37,791 bases of DNA from an uncultured Lachnospiraceae bacterium. GTDB lineage: Bacteria > Bacillota > Clostridia > Lachnospirales > Lachnospiraceae. The translations under genes were made by a program, and so were the position numbers. The notes under the pieces were generated by a model that was not told where the DNA came from, searched no databases, and saw only the letters and a program-made list of their open reading frames with translations. Each line of letters opens with the position of its first letter. The first letter of the stretch is position 1. The stretch lies in the NCBI GenBank assembly GCA_902766825.1, contig CACXFB010000019.1, forward strand, positions 1 to 37,791, written 5' to 3'. Of this stretch, positions 25,746 to 34,623 are shown one piece after another.

Positions 25746-26330
25746 TTACTGTCTGTTAGTAATTACATCATCAATAAGACCGTATTCCTTAGCCTCCTGT
25801 GCTGACATGTAATTATCACGTTCAGTATCCTGCGCTACCTGCTCATAAGGCTTACCTGTATTAGCAGCTAACATCTCATTTAACTTCTTCTTAATCTTTA
25901 AAATGTTCTCAGCAACAATCTGAATCTCTGTTGCCTGTCCTCTGGCTCCGCCTGAAGGCTGATGAATCATTATCTCTGAATTAGGTAACGCAAACCTCTT
26001 GCCCTTTGCACCACCTGCAAGAAGAAATGCACCCATGCTGGCAGCCATACCGATACAGATTGTAGAAACATCACATTTGATATACTGCATTGTATCATAT
26101 ATAGCCATTCCTGCAGTAACAGAACCACCCGGACTGTTAATATAAAAACTTATATCTTTATTAGGATCCTCAGACTCAAGGAAAAGTAACTGTGCCACAA
26201 TAAGGCTTGCAGTCACATCATTAACCTCTTCACCGAGGAAAATGATTCTCTCCTTTAAAAGTCTGGAATAAATATCATAAGATCTTTCACCTTTATTAGT
26301 TGATTCGATGACGTATGGTACTAAACTCAT
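25746..26330 (-). CDS. clpP: ClpP, proteolytic subunit
   Basis: ClpP forms the 14-subunit serine protease chamber. The 194-residue protein has the catalytic Ser in GMAASMGAF (about 97), His in MIHQPSGG (about 122) and the later Asp (about 171). The start is taken as ATG at 26330, eight bases after AGGAGG; a GTG at 26337-26339 in frame overlaps the ribosome site. It follows tig closely and precedes clpX, the standard order. The N-terminal axial loop ([17 protein letters not shown]) is intact. Confidence 0.97.
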   Translation of the reverse strand: MSLVPYVIESTNKGERSYDIYSRLLKERIIFLGEEVNDVTASLIVAQLLFLESEDPNKDISFYINSPGGSVTAGMAIYDTMQYIKCDVSTICIGMAASMGAFLLAGGAKGKRFALPNSEIMIHQPSGGARGQATEIQIVAENILKIKKKLNEMLAANTGKPYEQVAQDTERDNYMSAQEAKEYGLIDDVITNRQ

Positions 26331-26349
26331 CTTCTCCACCTCCTATGGA

Positions 26350-27636
26350 TTACTCCTCAACAGCTGCGTCTGTTACAAGCTTTGCTGCCTTCTTAACTTT
26401 TATATCTTCAGCGATCTGCTTCTTCTCCTCATCACCGATAAGTTCCTTAACTTTGTCAAGTTCCATATTGTATGATTTAGCGATATTGCTTAACTCTTCT
26501 TCAAGATCAGCATCTGTGCTCTCGATGTTTTCTGCCTTAGCAACAGCCTCAAGAACAAGTCTGCTCTGGATTCTCTTAAGAGCCTGTGGCTTAAGCTGCT
26601 CAACAAATCTTGCATTGTCCATTCCTGTGAACTGCATATACTGATCGAATGAAAGTCCCTGAGCCTGAAGTCTCTGAGCGAACTCGTTAGCCATCTGTCT
26701 AACCTGTGTATCGATCATTGGCTGTGGGATATCCATTGTAGCATTCTCGATGATTGCTGCAACAACCTTATCTTCCTTCTCAGCTCTTGCCTTGTTTTCC
26801 TTAGACTCTGTAAGTGTCTTCTTTACATCTTCCTTGTATTCTGCAAGTGTATCAAATTCTGAAACATCCTGTGCGAACTCATCGTCAAGCTCAGGAAGCT
26901 CATTAGCTGTAATCTTGTTAAGCTTACACTTAAATACTGCAGGCTTTCCTGCAAGCTCTGCTGCCTGATAATCCTGTGGGAAAGTAACGTTAACATCAAA
27001 TTCATCTCCGATGTTCTTACCTTCGATCTGCTCTTCAAATGTATCGATAAATGAATGTGAACCAAGTACAAGATCAAATCCGTTAGCCTTTCCGCCTTCG
27101 AACTGCTGTCCATCCATGTATCCGTCAAAATCAATATTAACAGTATCGCCGTTCTTAGCTGCTCTGTCTTCTACAGTGATTTCTCTTGCATTCTGCTTTC
27201 TTGTCTTCTCAATCTCAGCATCAACTTCTTCATCTGTAACTGTGATTTCGCTCTTCTCGACCTTGATTCCCTTGTAATCACCAAGAGTAACCTCAGGCTT
27301 AAGTGCAACTTCTGCAGTAAAGATAAAGTTCTTGCCCTTCTCAATCTGTGTCACATCTATAGTAGGCTGTGAAACGATTTCAAGATCACAATCCTTAACT
27401 TCCTTCTCGTACGCTTCTGGAATTATTGCATTAGCTGCATCCTCAAAGAAGATACTCTGTCCGTACATCTTTTCAATAATCTGTCTTGGTGCTTTACCTT
27501 TTCTGAATCCCGGAATTGACATTCTTGATCTATTCTTAAGATATGCCTTCTGAACAGCTGCTTCAAATTCCTGTGCATCAACTTCGATAGTAAGCTTTGC
27601 CATGTTCTTTTCTAATTTCTCAACCTGTAAACTCAT
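26350..27636 (-). CDS. tig: Trigger factor, ribosome-bound chaperone and prolyl isomerase
   Basis: Trigger factor binds the ribosome exit and holds nascent chains. The 428-residue protein shows the ribosome-binding signature (GFRKGKAPRQIIEK, about 44-57), the FKBP-type isomerase domain (about 155-245, GDTVNIDFDGYMDGQQFEGGKA-like run) and the helical C-terminal arms. Start ATG has AAGGAGG upstream. It is first in the tig-clpP-clpX operon; a promoter lies within the end of glmM. Confidence 0.97.
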   Translation of the reverse strand: MSLQVEKLEKNMAKLTIEVDAQEFEAAVQKAYLKNRSRMSIPGFRKGKAPRQIIEKMYGQSIFFEDAANAIIPEAYEKEVKDCDLEIVSQPTIDVTQIEKGKNFIFTAEVALKPEVTLGDYKGIKVEKSEITVTDEEVDAEIEKTRKQNAREITVEDRAAKNGDTVNIDFDGYMDGQQFEGGKANGFDLVLGSHSFIDTFEEQIEGKNIGDEFDVNVTFPQDYQAAELAGKPAVFKCKLNKITANELPELDDEFAQDVSEFDTLAEYKEDVKKTLTESKENKARAEKEDKVVAAIIENATMDIPQPMIDTQVRQMANEFAQRLQAQGLSFDQYMQFTGMDNARFVEQLKPQALKRIQSRLVLEAVAKAENIESTDADLEEELSNIAKSYNMELDKVKELIGDEEKKQIAEDIKVKKAAKLVTDAAVEE

Positions 27637-27691
27637 TTTTAATAGTTCCTCCTTAACAAATCATGTTGACTTAAACATAACAGTATCACAC

Positions 27692-27721
27692 ATTATATCA
27701 CAAAGTGTTTCTATTGTGCAA
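27692..27721 (-). promoter_or_regulatory. Predicted promoter of the tig-clpP-clpX operon
   Basis: On the minus strand TTGCAC (27716-27721, overlapping the last codons of glmM) and TATAAT (27692-27697) are spaced by 18 bases, 55 bp before tig. There is no terminator after glmM, so read-through from glmM is also possible. Confidence 0.5.
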
Positions 27722-29054
27722 TACCTTCTGATTTCAATACATCAATAATTTCATCTACAACCTTTTTACATGTTTCATCATCAGGTGCTTCTGCCATAAC
27801 TCTTATTACCGGTTCCGTACCGCTTGGACGGACAAGAATTCGTCCTTCACCCTCAAGTGAAGCCTCTTTATCGGCAATTGCCTTAAGTACTTTTTCATTG
27901 TTCATGGCTGCTTCCTTATCAGAAACTTTTACATTAACAAGAAGCTGAGGATAAATCTTAATATCCTTTGTAACCTCTGCAAGAGTCATCTTGCTCTCAA
28001 GGATCACTTCCATAATCATAAGAGATGTAAGGATTCCGTCTCCTGTTGTGGCATATTTACTGAAAATGATATGTCCTGACTGTTCTCCACCAAGACTGTA
28101 ACCATTCTCCACCATGCACTCATTAACGTATTTATCACCTACCGCGGTCTTTTCATATTCAATGCCGACCTTGTCAAATGCCTTATAAAGACCAATATTG
28201 GACATTACTGTTGTAACAACTTTGTTGCCTTTAAGCTCGCCGTGTTCTTTCATATACTTACCGCATATGTAAAGAATCTTATCTCCATCCACAAGATTAC
28301 CTTCGTTATCAACAGCAAAACATCTGTCTGCGTCTCCATCGTAGGCAAATCCCACATCAAGACCTTTTTCAACTACAAATGCCTGAAGTTTTTCAATATG
28401 AGTTGATCCGCATCCGTTGTTGATGTTGGTACCATCAGGCTCATTTGCAATAACATAAGTCTTGGCACCAAGTGCATCAAACACACCTTTTGCCACAGCT
28501 GTTGCCGAACCGTTGGCAAGATCAAGTCCTATTCTCATATTCTTGAAAGAACGTTTTGCAAGTGACATAAGATAACCTATATATCTGTGACGGCCAACCG
28601 CATGGTCTGTTGCCCTTCCGATGTTCTCCTTGGTTGCAAGAGGAATTGTATCTTCCCTGGCATCGATATATTCTTCAATCTTTTCTTCAACCTCTGCCTC
28701 AAGCTTGCAGCCGTTACCGTTGATTATCTTTATTCCGTTATCATAGAATGGATTGTGGCTTGCAGAAATCATAATTCCACAATCATAATCCTCTGACTTT
28801 ACAACATATGCAACACTAGGTGTCGTAGTTACATGAAGAAGACTTACATCTGCACCTGAAGCTGTAAGACCTGCTACAAGAGCATATTCAAACATATAAC
28901 TTGAACGTCTTGTATCCTTACCTATTACTACCTGTGCCTTATGATCCTTTCCATAGTAATATCCGATAAACCTTCCTACTTTATACGCATGCTCAACCGT
29001 CAAAACAACATTTGCTTCCCCTCTAAAACCATCGGTTCCAAAATATTTTCCCAT
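27711..29054 (-). CDS. glmM: Phosphoglucosamine mutase
   Basis: GlmM converts glucosamine-6-phosphate to glucosamine-1-phosphate for UDP-GlcNAc and peptidoglycan. The 447-residue protein has the family start (KYFGTDGFRGEAN), the phosphoserine loop ISASHNPFYDNGIK (about 98), the metal loop DGDADRC (about 238) and the phosphate-binding RPSGTEPVIRVM (about 411). GAAAGAGG precedes the ATG. In many Firmicutes it is linked to cdaA-cdaR and its product inhibits CdaA; here it stands 16 kb away, before tig. Confidence 0.97.
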   Translation of the reverse strand: MGKYFGTDGFRGEANVVLTVEHAYKVGRFIGYYYGKDHKAQVVIGKDTRRSSYMFEYALVAGLTASGADVSLLHVTTTPSVAYVVKSEDYDCGIMISASHNPFYDNGIKIINGNGCKLEAEVEEKIEEYIDAREDTIPLATKENIGRATDHAVGRHRYIGYLMSLAKRSFKNMRIGLDLANGSATAVAKGVFDALGAKTYVIANEPDGTNINNGCGSTHIEKLQAFVVEKGLDVGFAYDGDADRCFAVDNEGNLVDGDKILYICGKYMKEHGELKGNKVVTTVMSNIGLYKAFDKVGIEYEKTAVGDKYVNECMVENGYSLGGEQSGHIIFSKYATTGDGILTSLMIMEVILESKMTLAEVTKDIKIYPQLLVNVKVSDKEAAMNNEKVLKAIADKEASLEGEGRILVRPSGTEPVIRVMAEAPDDETCKKVVDEIIDVLKSEGIAQ

Positions 29055-29104
29055 AACATACCTCTTTCAAACTTTTATAAACCGTTTTATTACACACTTC
29101 ATTA

Positions 29105-29133
29105 AGTATATATTTATTTATAATCGATTTCAA
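29105..29133 (-). promoter_or_regulatory. Predicted sigma-A promoter of glmM
   Basis: On the minus strand TTGAAA (29128-29133) and TATACT (29105-29110) are spaced by 17 bases, 50 bp before the glmM ATG. Confidence 0.55.
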
Positions 29134-29216
29134 CAACAATTATTTCATTATCTGTTCATCAAATTTTCATATTTTCGCACTAAATATTACGATTTATTAA
29201 ATTTTCTTATTTTGTA

Positions 29217-29249
29217 TTGCAAAATCAAAAAAAAGGATATAAATATAAT
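29217..29249 (+). promoter_or_regulatory. Possible promoter of the DUF4358-DHHW lipoprotein gene
   Basis: TTGCAA (29217-29222) is followed after 17 bases by TAAATA (29240-29245), with a better TATAAT at 29244-29249 but longer spacing. The surrounding DNA is very AT-rich, so the call is weak. Confidence 0.35.
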
Positions 29250-29301
29250 AGAGGATTTAATCCATAAACAAAAACTATCAATCGAATGGAGATAAAAGAA
29301 A

Positions 29302-30918
29302 ATGAGATTATTTTCAAGTAAACACACGGGAGTAATAATTACTTTTGCACTGACCGGAATGATTACTTTTACCGGATGCAGTCTTTCAAAAAACGACAAT
29401 GGCAATAACACAACAACAGAAAATGAAGCTAAGGTAACTGATATTAATATTCAGGATTTTGCAGCAATGCTTGCAAATGATATAACTTTTTCCACAAAGC
29501 TCGAAAAAGTTGACTATGATTTTATATCAGGCTACTTTGATATTGATAACAATACGGATGCTGTTATGTACACCAACAATGTTACTTGTGAGGAGGTTGC
29601 TGTTTTTAAAGCACCTGATGAAAATACAGCTTCTGATATTGAAAAGCATGTTGAAACTTTCCTTTCAGACCAGCGTGCAACTTTTGCCGCATACTCACCT
29701 GAGGATGCAGACAGAATTGACAATGCCGTAACAAAGTGTTCTTCAGTATATGTTGTTATGTGTGTATGTGACACACCTGATGATGCAAAATCACTCATCG
29801 ATGATGTTCTTTCAGGAAAGACAACACCTGCAGCAACTACTAACGGTGATTCAGGCAATGCCGATTCAAAAGATACCAAAGATAAAGAAACAAAAGAACC
29901 GGCACAGGAAGAATCAAAAGAACCGACAGAAAATCCAACGGATGCAACAGCTAATCCTGAAACAAGCGACGATCCCGGTGCTGCAAAGGAATATGCAAAG
30001 ATTGAATCAGACGGTGAAATTAAAAAATACGGTGCCGTAACAGTAATAGGTGACACAGGATTCTCATTCTACAGTTACCTTGAAGACCCTTCAAAAAAAT
30101 ATGCAGATGCCCTTAACTGTCTTGCTGAAACAATGTCAGGTAAAGCCAACGTATACAGCATGCCTGTAGTTCTTGCAAGTGCAATTACCCTCCCTGACAA
30201 TCTTGCCGAGGAATTCAACTCATTTTCAGACCAGAACGAAGGTGTCGAGAAAATTAATGCTATGCTCTCTGACAATGTAAAGAAAATCAACATGTACGAG
30301 ACGCTTATGCAGCACAGATCAGAATACCTTTTCTTTAGGACCGATCATCACTGGACAGCACTCGGTGCATACTACGCATACACAGATTTCTGTAAAGCAA
30401 AAGGTATCGAAGCCGAAGCTTTAGATTCATATGAGCAGAAAGTATTTGATAATTTCAAAGGTTCATATGTTAGCGATACAGGTGATTCTGCCCTTTCAGA
30501 TAATCCTGATACAATTACAGCATACCTTCCTAATGCAAGCTCAACAAAAATGCACGTTGTTGCATCAGACGGAACAGAATATGACTGGCCAATTATAAAT
30601 GATGTTACTAATTACAAGTCAGGTGTTAAGTACTCTGCATTTGCTGCCGGAGACAACTCAATCACCACATTGACAAACAATGATATTACAGATAACAGCG
30701 CATGTATAGTTGTAAAGGATTCATTTGGTAATGCATTTGTTCCTTTCCTTGTTGATCACTACCACACAGTTTACGAGATTGATTTCAGATACTGGAGCGG
30801 TAACATTCCTGAATTTGCAGAAGCTAACAATGTATCAGACATTCTCTTTGTTATGAATATCTGTAACACAGGCAACAGCTACTCTGTAGGAAAAGTTGCA
30901 CAGCTTTGCAGCAAATAA
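29302..30918 (+). CDS. Lipoprotein fusing a DUF4358 domain to a DHHW/AlgX-like domain
   Basis: This 538-residue lipoprotein has a signal peptide ending in a lipobox-like TFTGC (Cys26). Residues about 45-170 match DUF4358, found in many small Lachnospiraceae lipoproteins. A low-complexity Asp/Thr/Lys/Glu linker follows (about 175-230). The C-terminal domain (about 240-538) is of the DHHW family, related to AlgX/AlgJ: GDTGFSFYSYL (about 251), FFRTDHHWTALGAYYAY (about 348) and VKDSFGNAFVPF (about 472), the positions of the acid, His and Ser in SGNH-type acyltransferases. Such proteins usually partner an MBOAT acyltransferase, but none is here. It is outside the cell and may acetylate wall or surface glycans. 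Confidence 0.85.
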   Translation: MRLFSSKHTGVIITFALTGMITFTGCSLSKNDNGNNTTTENEAKVTDINIQDFAAMLANDITFSTKLEKVDYDFISGYFDIDNNTDAVMYTNNVTCEEVAVFKAPDENTASDIEKHVETFLSDQRATFAAYSPEDADRIDNAVTKCSSVYVVMCVCDTPDDAKSLIDDVLSGKTTPAATTNGDSGNADSKDTKDKETKEPAQEESKEPTENPTDATANPETSDDPGAAKEYAKIESDGEIKKYGAVTVIGDTGFSFYSYLEDPSKKYADALNCLAETMSGKANVYSMPVVLASAITLPDNLAEEFNSFSDQNEGVEKINAMLSDNVKKINMYETLMQHRSEYLFFRTDHHWTALGAYYAYTDFCKAKGIEAEALDSYEQKVFDNFKGSYVSDTGDSALSDNPDTITAYLPNASSTKMHVVASDGTEYDWPIINDVTNYKSGVKYSAFAAGDNSITTLTNNDITDNSACIVVKDSFGNAFVPFLVDHYHTVYEIDFRYWSGNIPEFAEANNVSDILFVMNICNTGNSYSVGKVAQLCSK

Positions 30919-30928
30919 AGAGGTTAGT

Positions 30929-31561
30929 ATGAGAAAAAAAGATCTTGCACTTGCAGTAATCGACCGACTGAAAAATGAATATCCCGCAACCACCTGCACT
31001 CTTGATTACGATGACGCATGGAAACTGCTTGTAAGCGTAAGACTGGCTGCCCAGTGTACGGATGCCAGGGTTAATGAAATCGTGCCTAATCTGTACGAAA
31101 AATATCCCGGCATAAATGAGCTTGCAGATGCCGATGTCGAAGATATCGAATCAATTGTCAAGCCGTGCGGACTCGGTCGCAGCAAGGCAAGGGACATAAG
31201 CGCATGCATGAAAATGCTTCGTGATACATATAACTGTCAGGTTCCCGACAGTATGGAAGAACTTTTAAAGCTTCCCGGGGTCGGACGAAAAAGTGCAAAT
31301 CTCATAATGGGAGATATATATAAAAAGCCCGCTATCGTAACTGATACGCACTGCATACGTCTTAGTAACAGAATCGGACTGGTGGATAATATAAAGGAAC
31401 CCAAAAAAGTTGAGATGGCCTTATTAAAGATTATCCCTCCTGAAGAAAGCAACGACCTTTGTCACAGATTTGTTGACCACGGTCGTGCAGTCTGCACAGC
31501 ACGAACCACACCGTATTGTGACCGTTGCGTACTGAATGATATTTGCAGGAAGAATATATAG
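30929..31561 (+). CDS. nth: Endonuclease III (DNA glycosylase/AP lyase)
   Basis: Nth removes oxidised pyrimidines and nicks abasic sites. The 210-residue protein has the helix-hairpin-helix with catalytic Lys (LPGVGRKSANLIMG, about 115-128) and catalytic Asp in VTDTHCIRLSNRIGL (about 135). The iron-sulfur site reads CTARTTPYCDRCVLNDIC, Cx7-Cx2-Cx5-C, one residue longer in the first gap than the E. coli form. I use the ATG at 30929 (AGAGG five bases upstream), 10 bp after the lipoprotein stop. It shares that gene's transcript and ends at a hairpin. Confidence 0.95.
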   Translation: MRKKDLALAVIDRLKNEYPATTCTLDYDDAWKLLVSVRLAAQCTDARVNEIVPNLYEKYPGINELADADVEDIESIVKPCGLGRSKARDISACMKMLRDTYNCQVPDSMEELLKLPGVGRKSANLIMGDIYKKPAIVTDTHCIRLSNRIGLVDNIKEPKKVEMALLKIIPPEESNDLCHRFVDHGRAVCTARTTPYCDRCVLNDICRKNI

Positions 31562-31566
31562 AAAAG

Positions 31567-31602
31567 AAAAAATGATGGAATTTATTTTCCATCATTTTTT
31601 TT
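31567..31602. terminator. Bidirectional terminator between nth and gtrA
   Basis: AAAAATGATGGAA pairs with TTCCATCATTTTT, with A and T runs on either side that work in both directions. The last codons of gtrA (K-N-D-G-K) form one arm. Confidence 0.8.
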
Positions 31603-32028
31603 ATTCTCATCCTCATCTTTTTTCCCGAAAATGAAAAGTCTGCTAATAACATAGTTAAGAATTATTACAACAAACTGAGCAAGTATCTTAACTGCCATCT
31701 CATTAAGATTCATGACAGTTACAAACACGAGCAGTATTATTTCCTCTAAAAGCAGCGTAAAAAGTCTTCCCGCATAAAATGACAACATCTGCTTTATAAA
31801 CTCTTTGATTGTTTTTGTAGGGGAATTAAAAACCCATATACGATTCGTAAGAAACGCAAACATTACTGCTATAATCCATGAAATTATATTTGAAGGATGT
31901 TCATTTAAATCAAGCACACAGCTAAAATACCAGAACACAACTATGCTCACCAGAGTGGTACAACCGCCAAAAAAGAGGTACAGAATAATCTCTTTATATT
32001 GTCTAAAAAGCTTACTTATCTTCTCCAT
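31582..32028 (-). CDS. GtrA-family membrane protein
   Basis: GtrA-like proteins are small four-helix membrane proteins thought to help move lipid-linked sugars across the membrane. The 148-residue protein has helices at about 13-33, 40-60, 78-100 and 105-127 and the family features LFGG/FFGG near residue 20 and NRIWVF near 62. I use the ATG at 32028 because GAAAGGA is seven bases upstream; it overlaps the end of the ABC ATPase gene by 17 bp. It is the last gene of the ABC operon, although its usual partner, a GtrB glycosyltransferase, is 2.6 kb away on the other strand. Confidence 0.88.
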   Translation of the reverse strand: MEKISKLFRQYKEIILYLFFGGCTTLVSIVVFWYFSCVLDLNEHPSNIISWIIAVMFAFLTNRIWVFNSPTKTIKEFIKQMLSFYAGRLFTLLLEEIILLVFVTVMNLNEMAVKILAQFVVIILNYVISRLFIFGKKDEDENKKNDGK

Positions 32029-32608
32029 CAAAAAATCCTTTCTCATCTTCACTGTGTGTAACCAGGATAACAGTCTTATCTTTTGTCATCTTCTTAAAAC
32101 ATTCCATAACACTTCTTTTTGTAGTATCATCAAGCCCCGTAAACGGTTCATCGGCAAGCATCACATCATAGTCTGCTATAAGAGCCCTTGCAATCGCAAC
32201 TCGCGCTTTCATTCCGCCGCTAAGACTTCCTGCCGGTTCATAAGCACATTCTTTAAGTCCCAGTTCCTCTAACAATTCCATCGCATGTGACTTTTGCTTT
32301 CTCTTACATGCAAACATCACATTTGACAGTGTCGTCATATTCTCACAAAGTCTGTACTCCTGAAAAATCATTGAAAACTTAATGTCTTTTCTTGTTTTTT
32401 CTTTGCCTGATATCTCATCAGTAAAAACCACCCTGCCGTCATGTGCACCGGATAAACCTGCAATAATATTAAGCAGCGTAGTCTTACCACAACCGGACGG
32501 TCCCATATAGACGTTTACTTTTCCGGCTTCAAAGCTCTCACACAGATTATCAAAGACCGATTTTTCATCATATTTTTTTGAAATGTTTTTTATATCAATT
32601 CGTATCAT
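32012..32608 (-). CDS. ABC transporter ATPase (SsuB/TauB-like)
   Basis: This 198-residue ATPase has Walker A GPSGCGKTT (about 33-41), Q-loop FQEYR, signature LSGGMKAR (about 127), Walker B VMLADEP and the switch His in VTHSEDE. At 198 residues it is shorter than usual (about 250): it ends soon after the switch His. I use the ATG at 32608 because AGGAAGG is six bases upstream. It lies 11 bp after the permease gene. The type fits importers of sulfonates, nitrate or thiamine precursors; the substrate is unknown. Confidence 0.92.
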   Translation of the reverse strand: MIRIDIKNISKKYDEKSVFDNLCESFEAGKVNVYMGPSGCGKTTLLNIIAGLSGAHDGRVVFTDEISGKEKTRKDIKFSMIFQEYRLCENMTTLSNVMFACKRKQKSHAMELLEELGLKECAYEPAGSLSGGMKARVAIARALIADYDVMLADEPFTGLDDTTKRSVMECFKKMTKDKTVILVTHSEDEKGFFDGEDK

Positions 32609-32619
32609 GACACGCCTTC

Positions 32620-33402
32620 CTAGTTGCTTTCTAAAATACATTTTGCCACAGCCACAACAAGTTTTTCAAATATCACGCTAAGCAGTACTATTATAACCGT
32701 CCATGCAAGTAAATCATCCGTATCAAGATACATCTTAGACAGATAGATCATATGTCCCACAGAGCCGGCCGGCGTTCCGATAATCTCTGCCGCCACACCT
32801 GCTTTCCACGCCATCCCCGCACTTATTTCGCATGCAGATATAAGAAACGGTGCAACCGCAGGAACATAGACATATCTGATTTTCTTTAGAAGCGATACCT
32901 TAAATACTCTTGCAGCTTCCTCCATCTTGTCATCCTTGTTTTTAAGCCCCATAAGAACATTTTTATATATAACCGGTACAACTATCAGAAATGATATAAA
33001 AACCGACAGATTGTCCGATTTAAGCCATATAATGCATATCACAACAAACGATGCAACCGGCACTGATTTAATCATGGCCATCCACGGCCACAGCATTACC
33101 TCCACCCAGTGAAAACAATACGAAACGACAGCCAGAATTATTCCGAGCGCAAGACCAATAAAAAAACCGCCCATGATGTGGGATGCGCTAAACCACACAA
33201 GCCTCATAAAGTCAGGAACCTCATGTATGGTTGTAAGCCTTTTAATCACATCAACAGGCGTAACAAGAAGAATCTTTTGATGAATATATGTAGCTAAAAA
33301 CTGCCATGCCAAAAGAGCTGCCAAAACCGATATAACTCTACCGGTAATGGCAAAAACAGCATTCTTTGTTATTGTATGGTTGTTTTTTTTCTCTAATGAC
33401 AT
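32620..33402 (-). CDS. ABC transporter permease (SsuC/TauC-like)
   Basis: This 260-residue inner-membrane permease has about six helices and the conserved EAA loop (EEAARVFKVSLLKKIRYVYVP, about 161-180; then GMAWKAGVAAEIIG). The ribosome site AGGAAG lies in the end of the gene upstream. It sits between the binding protein (8 bp gap) and the ATPase, making a complete importer. Confidence 0.92.
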   Translation of the reverse strand: MSLEKKNNHTITKNAVFAITGRVISVLAALLAWQFLATYIHQKILLVTPVDVIKRLTTIHEVPDFMRLVWFSASHIMGGFFIGLALGIILAVVSYCFHWVEVMLWPWMAMIKSVPVASFVVICIIWLKSDNLSVFISFLIVVPVIYKNVLMGLKNKDDKMEEAARVFKVSLLKKIRYVYVPAVAPFLISACEISAGMAWKAGVAAEIIGTPAGSVGHMIYLSKMYLDTDDLLAWTVIIVLLSVIFEKLVVAVAKCILESN

Positions 33403-33410
33403 ACAGCTTC

Positions 33411-34466
33411 CTAGTCTCCTATATAGTAAAAGTCATCACCCGGGAGTGTTCCTCCGACTGACTGAGGATTTGCTTCATATAACACATTTAAAAATCCAGA
33501 CAGAGCATTTTTCATATCATTACCGGTAAGACATACTATGTGACAGTAATTAAGTGCTTTAGTGGCAACTGCTGCTCCTACAATACCGTATTTTTCAATT
33601 AATCCCGCTCCCTCCTCAGGCTTTTCATCAAGATATTTTACCGATGCTTCGTACTCTTCCATAAATTTTGCAAGATTAGCAGGATATTTTTCTGCAAATT
33701 CTTTTCTTACAACAAGAACTCCTGTAACCTGAGAACAATCGCTGTTAACCTTATTCCATTCTTCATTAAGATCAAGTGCTATTCTTAATCCCTCCACCTT
33801 ACTCATTGCTACAGTAACAAATGGCTGTGGAAGCATTGCAATTGCATTTTCATCATTAGTTACATATGAAAGTGCCTCTGTTGTATCTGCGCACCATTTT
33901 ATCGTAACATCCTTATCAGGATCAACATCATTTTCACCAAGGATATATCTAAGCGTGTACTCAGGAGTTGCTCCCTGACCTGTTGCATATATTGTCTTGT
34001 CTTTAAGGTCGGCAACCGAAGAAATGCTCTCACCACGTTCAACAATGTCAAGAACACAAAGTGTATTAACCGCAATTACCTGAACTTTACCATCTGTGTT
34101 GTTATATATTACAGATGCAAGATTTGACGGAAGTGCTGCTATATCAATCTCACCTTTTGCAAGCGGTGCAACAAATGCCGAAGGATCTGTTGCCATATCG
34201 GCAAACTCATATGTGTTGGCACATTCGCCATTTGCCGAATCTTCCATCAGCTTTACAAGCCCCATTGATGTAGGTCCAAGAAGACCTCCAACCTTAATTG
34301 TAACGTTCTCATCAGCATTTTCCTGTGTCTGAACTGATTCTTTCTTACTATCTGCATTACCGTTATCCGATGTATTGTCTTTAGAACCGCATCCGGGAAC
34401 CATCCACATAACGGACATGCACATAGCTGCAATTATAAGATTCTTTTTTGAAAATAACTTGTTCAT
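33411..34466 (-). CDS. ABC transporter substrate-binding lipoprotein (NMT1/SsuA-like)
   Basis: This 351-residue protein has a signal peptide and lipobox (MVPGC, Cys26), a Ser/Lys/Asp-rich linker and a two-lobed periplasmic-binding-type fold of the NMT1/SsuA class (VGGLLGPTSMGL near 58, KGEIDIAALPSNLA near 105, LKDKTIYATGQGATP near 153). It binds the substrate outside the membrane and delivers it to the permease. The ligand cannot be read from sequence. It is first in a four-gene operon (binding protein, permease, ATPase, gtrA) with its own promoter and AAAGGAG site. No riboswitch was seen in the 42-base leader. Confidence 0.92.
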   Translation of the reverse strand: MNKLFSKKNLIIAAMCMSVMWMVPGCGSKDNTSDNGNADSKKESVQTQENADENVTIKVGGLLGPTSMGLVKLMEDSANGECANTYEFADMATDPSAFVAPLAKGEIDIAALPSNLASVIYNNTDGKVQVIAVNTLCVLDIVERGESISSVADLKDKTIYATGQGATPEYTLRYILGENDVDPDKDVTIKWCADTTEALSYVTNDENAIAMLPQPFVTVAMSKVEGLRIALDLNEEWNKVNSDCSQVTGVLVVRKEFAEKYPANLAKFMEEYEASVKYLDEKPEEGAGLIEKYGIVGAAVATKALNYCHIVCLTGNDMKNALSGFLNVLYEANPQSVGGTLPGDDFYYIGD

Positions 34467-34508
34467 AATGTAATCACTCCTTTTAACAATCCAAATTTAC
34501 ACTAAAAG

Positions 34509-34537
34509 ATTATAGCACCACAAGTTAGTTTTAGCAA
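34509..34537 (-). promoter_or_regulatory. Predicted promoter of the ABC transporter operon
   Basis: On the minus strand TTGCTA (34532-34537) and TATAAT (34509-34514) are spaced by 17 bases, about 42 bp before the ATG. Confidence 0.6.
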
Positions 34538-34558
34538 ACCTACATAAGTAAATATAAC

Positions 34559-34587
34559 TTCACAACCCTCAGTTTATATGTTATAAC
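34559..34587 (+). promoter_or_regulatory. Predicted promoter of the GtrB-like gene
   Basis: TTCACA (34559-34564) and TATAAC (34582-34587) are spaced by 17 bases. It is divergent from the ABC promoter, with 21 bp between the two -35 boxes. Confidence 0.5.
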
Positions 34588-34623
34588 TATCATTGAAATA
34601 ACTTTGGAGGAAATAATTATATC

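Noticed and set aside
30929-31561. The Cx7-Cx2-Cx5-C cluster in Nth as a sign of a novel enzyme.
   Set aside because: One extra residue in a loop is small variation and all catalytic residues are present.
34467-34623. A TPP or other riboswitch controlling the NMT1-like ABC operon.
   Set aside because: The leader is about 40 bases and shows no conserved riboswitch core.
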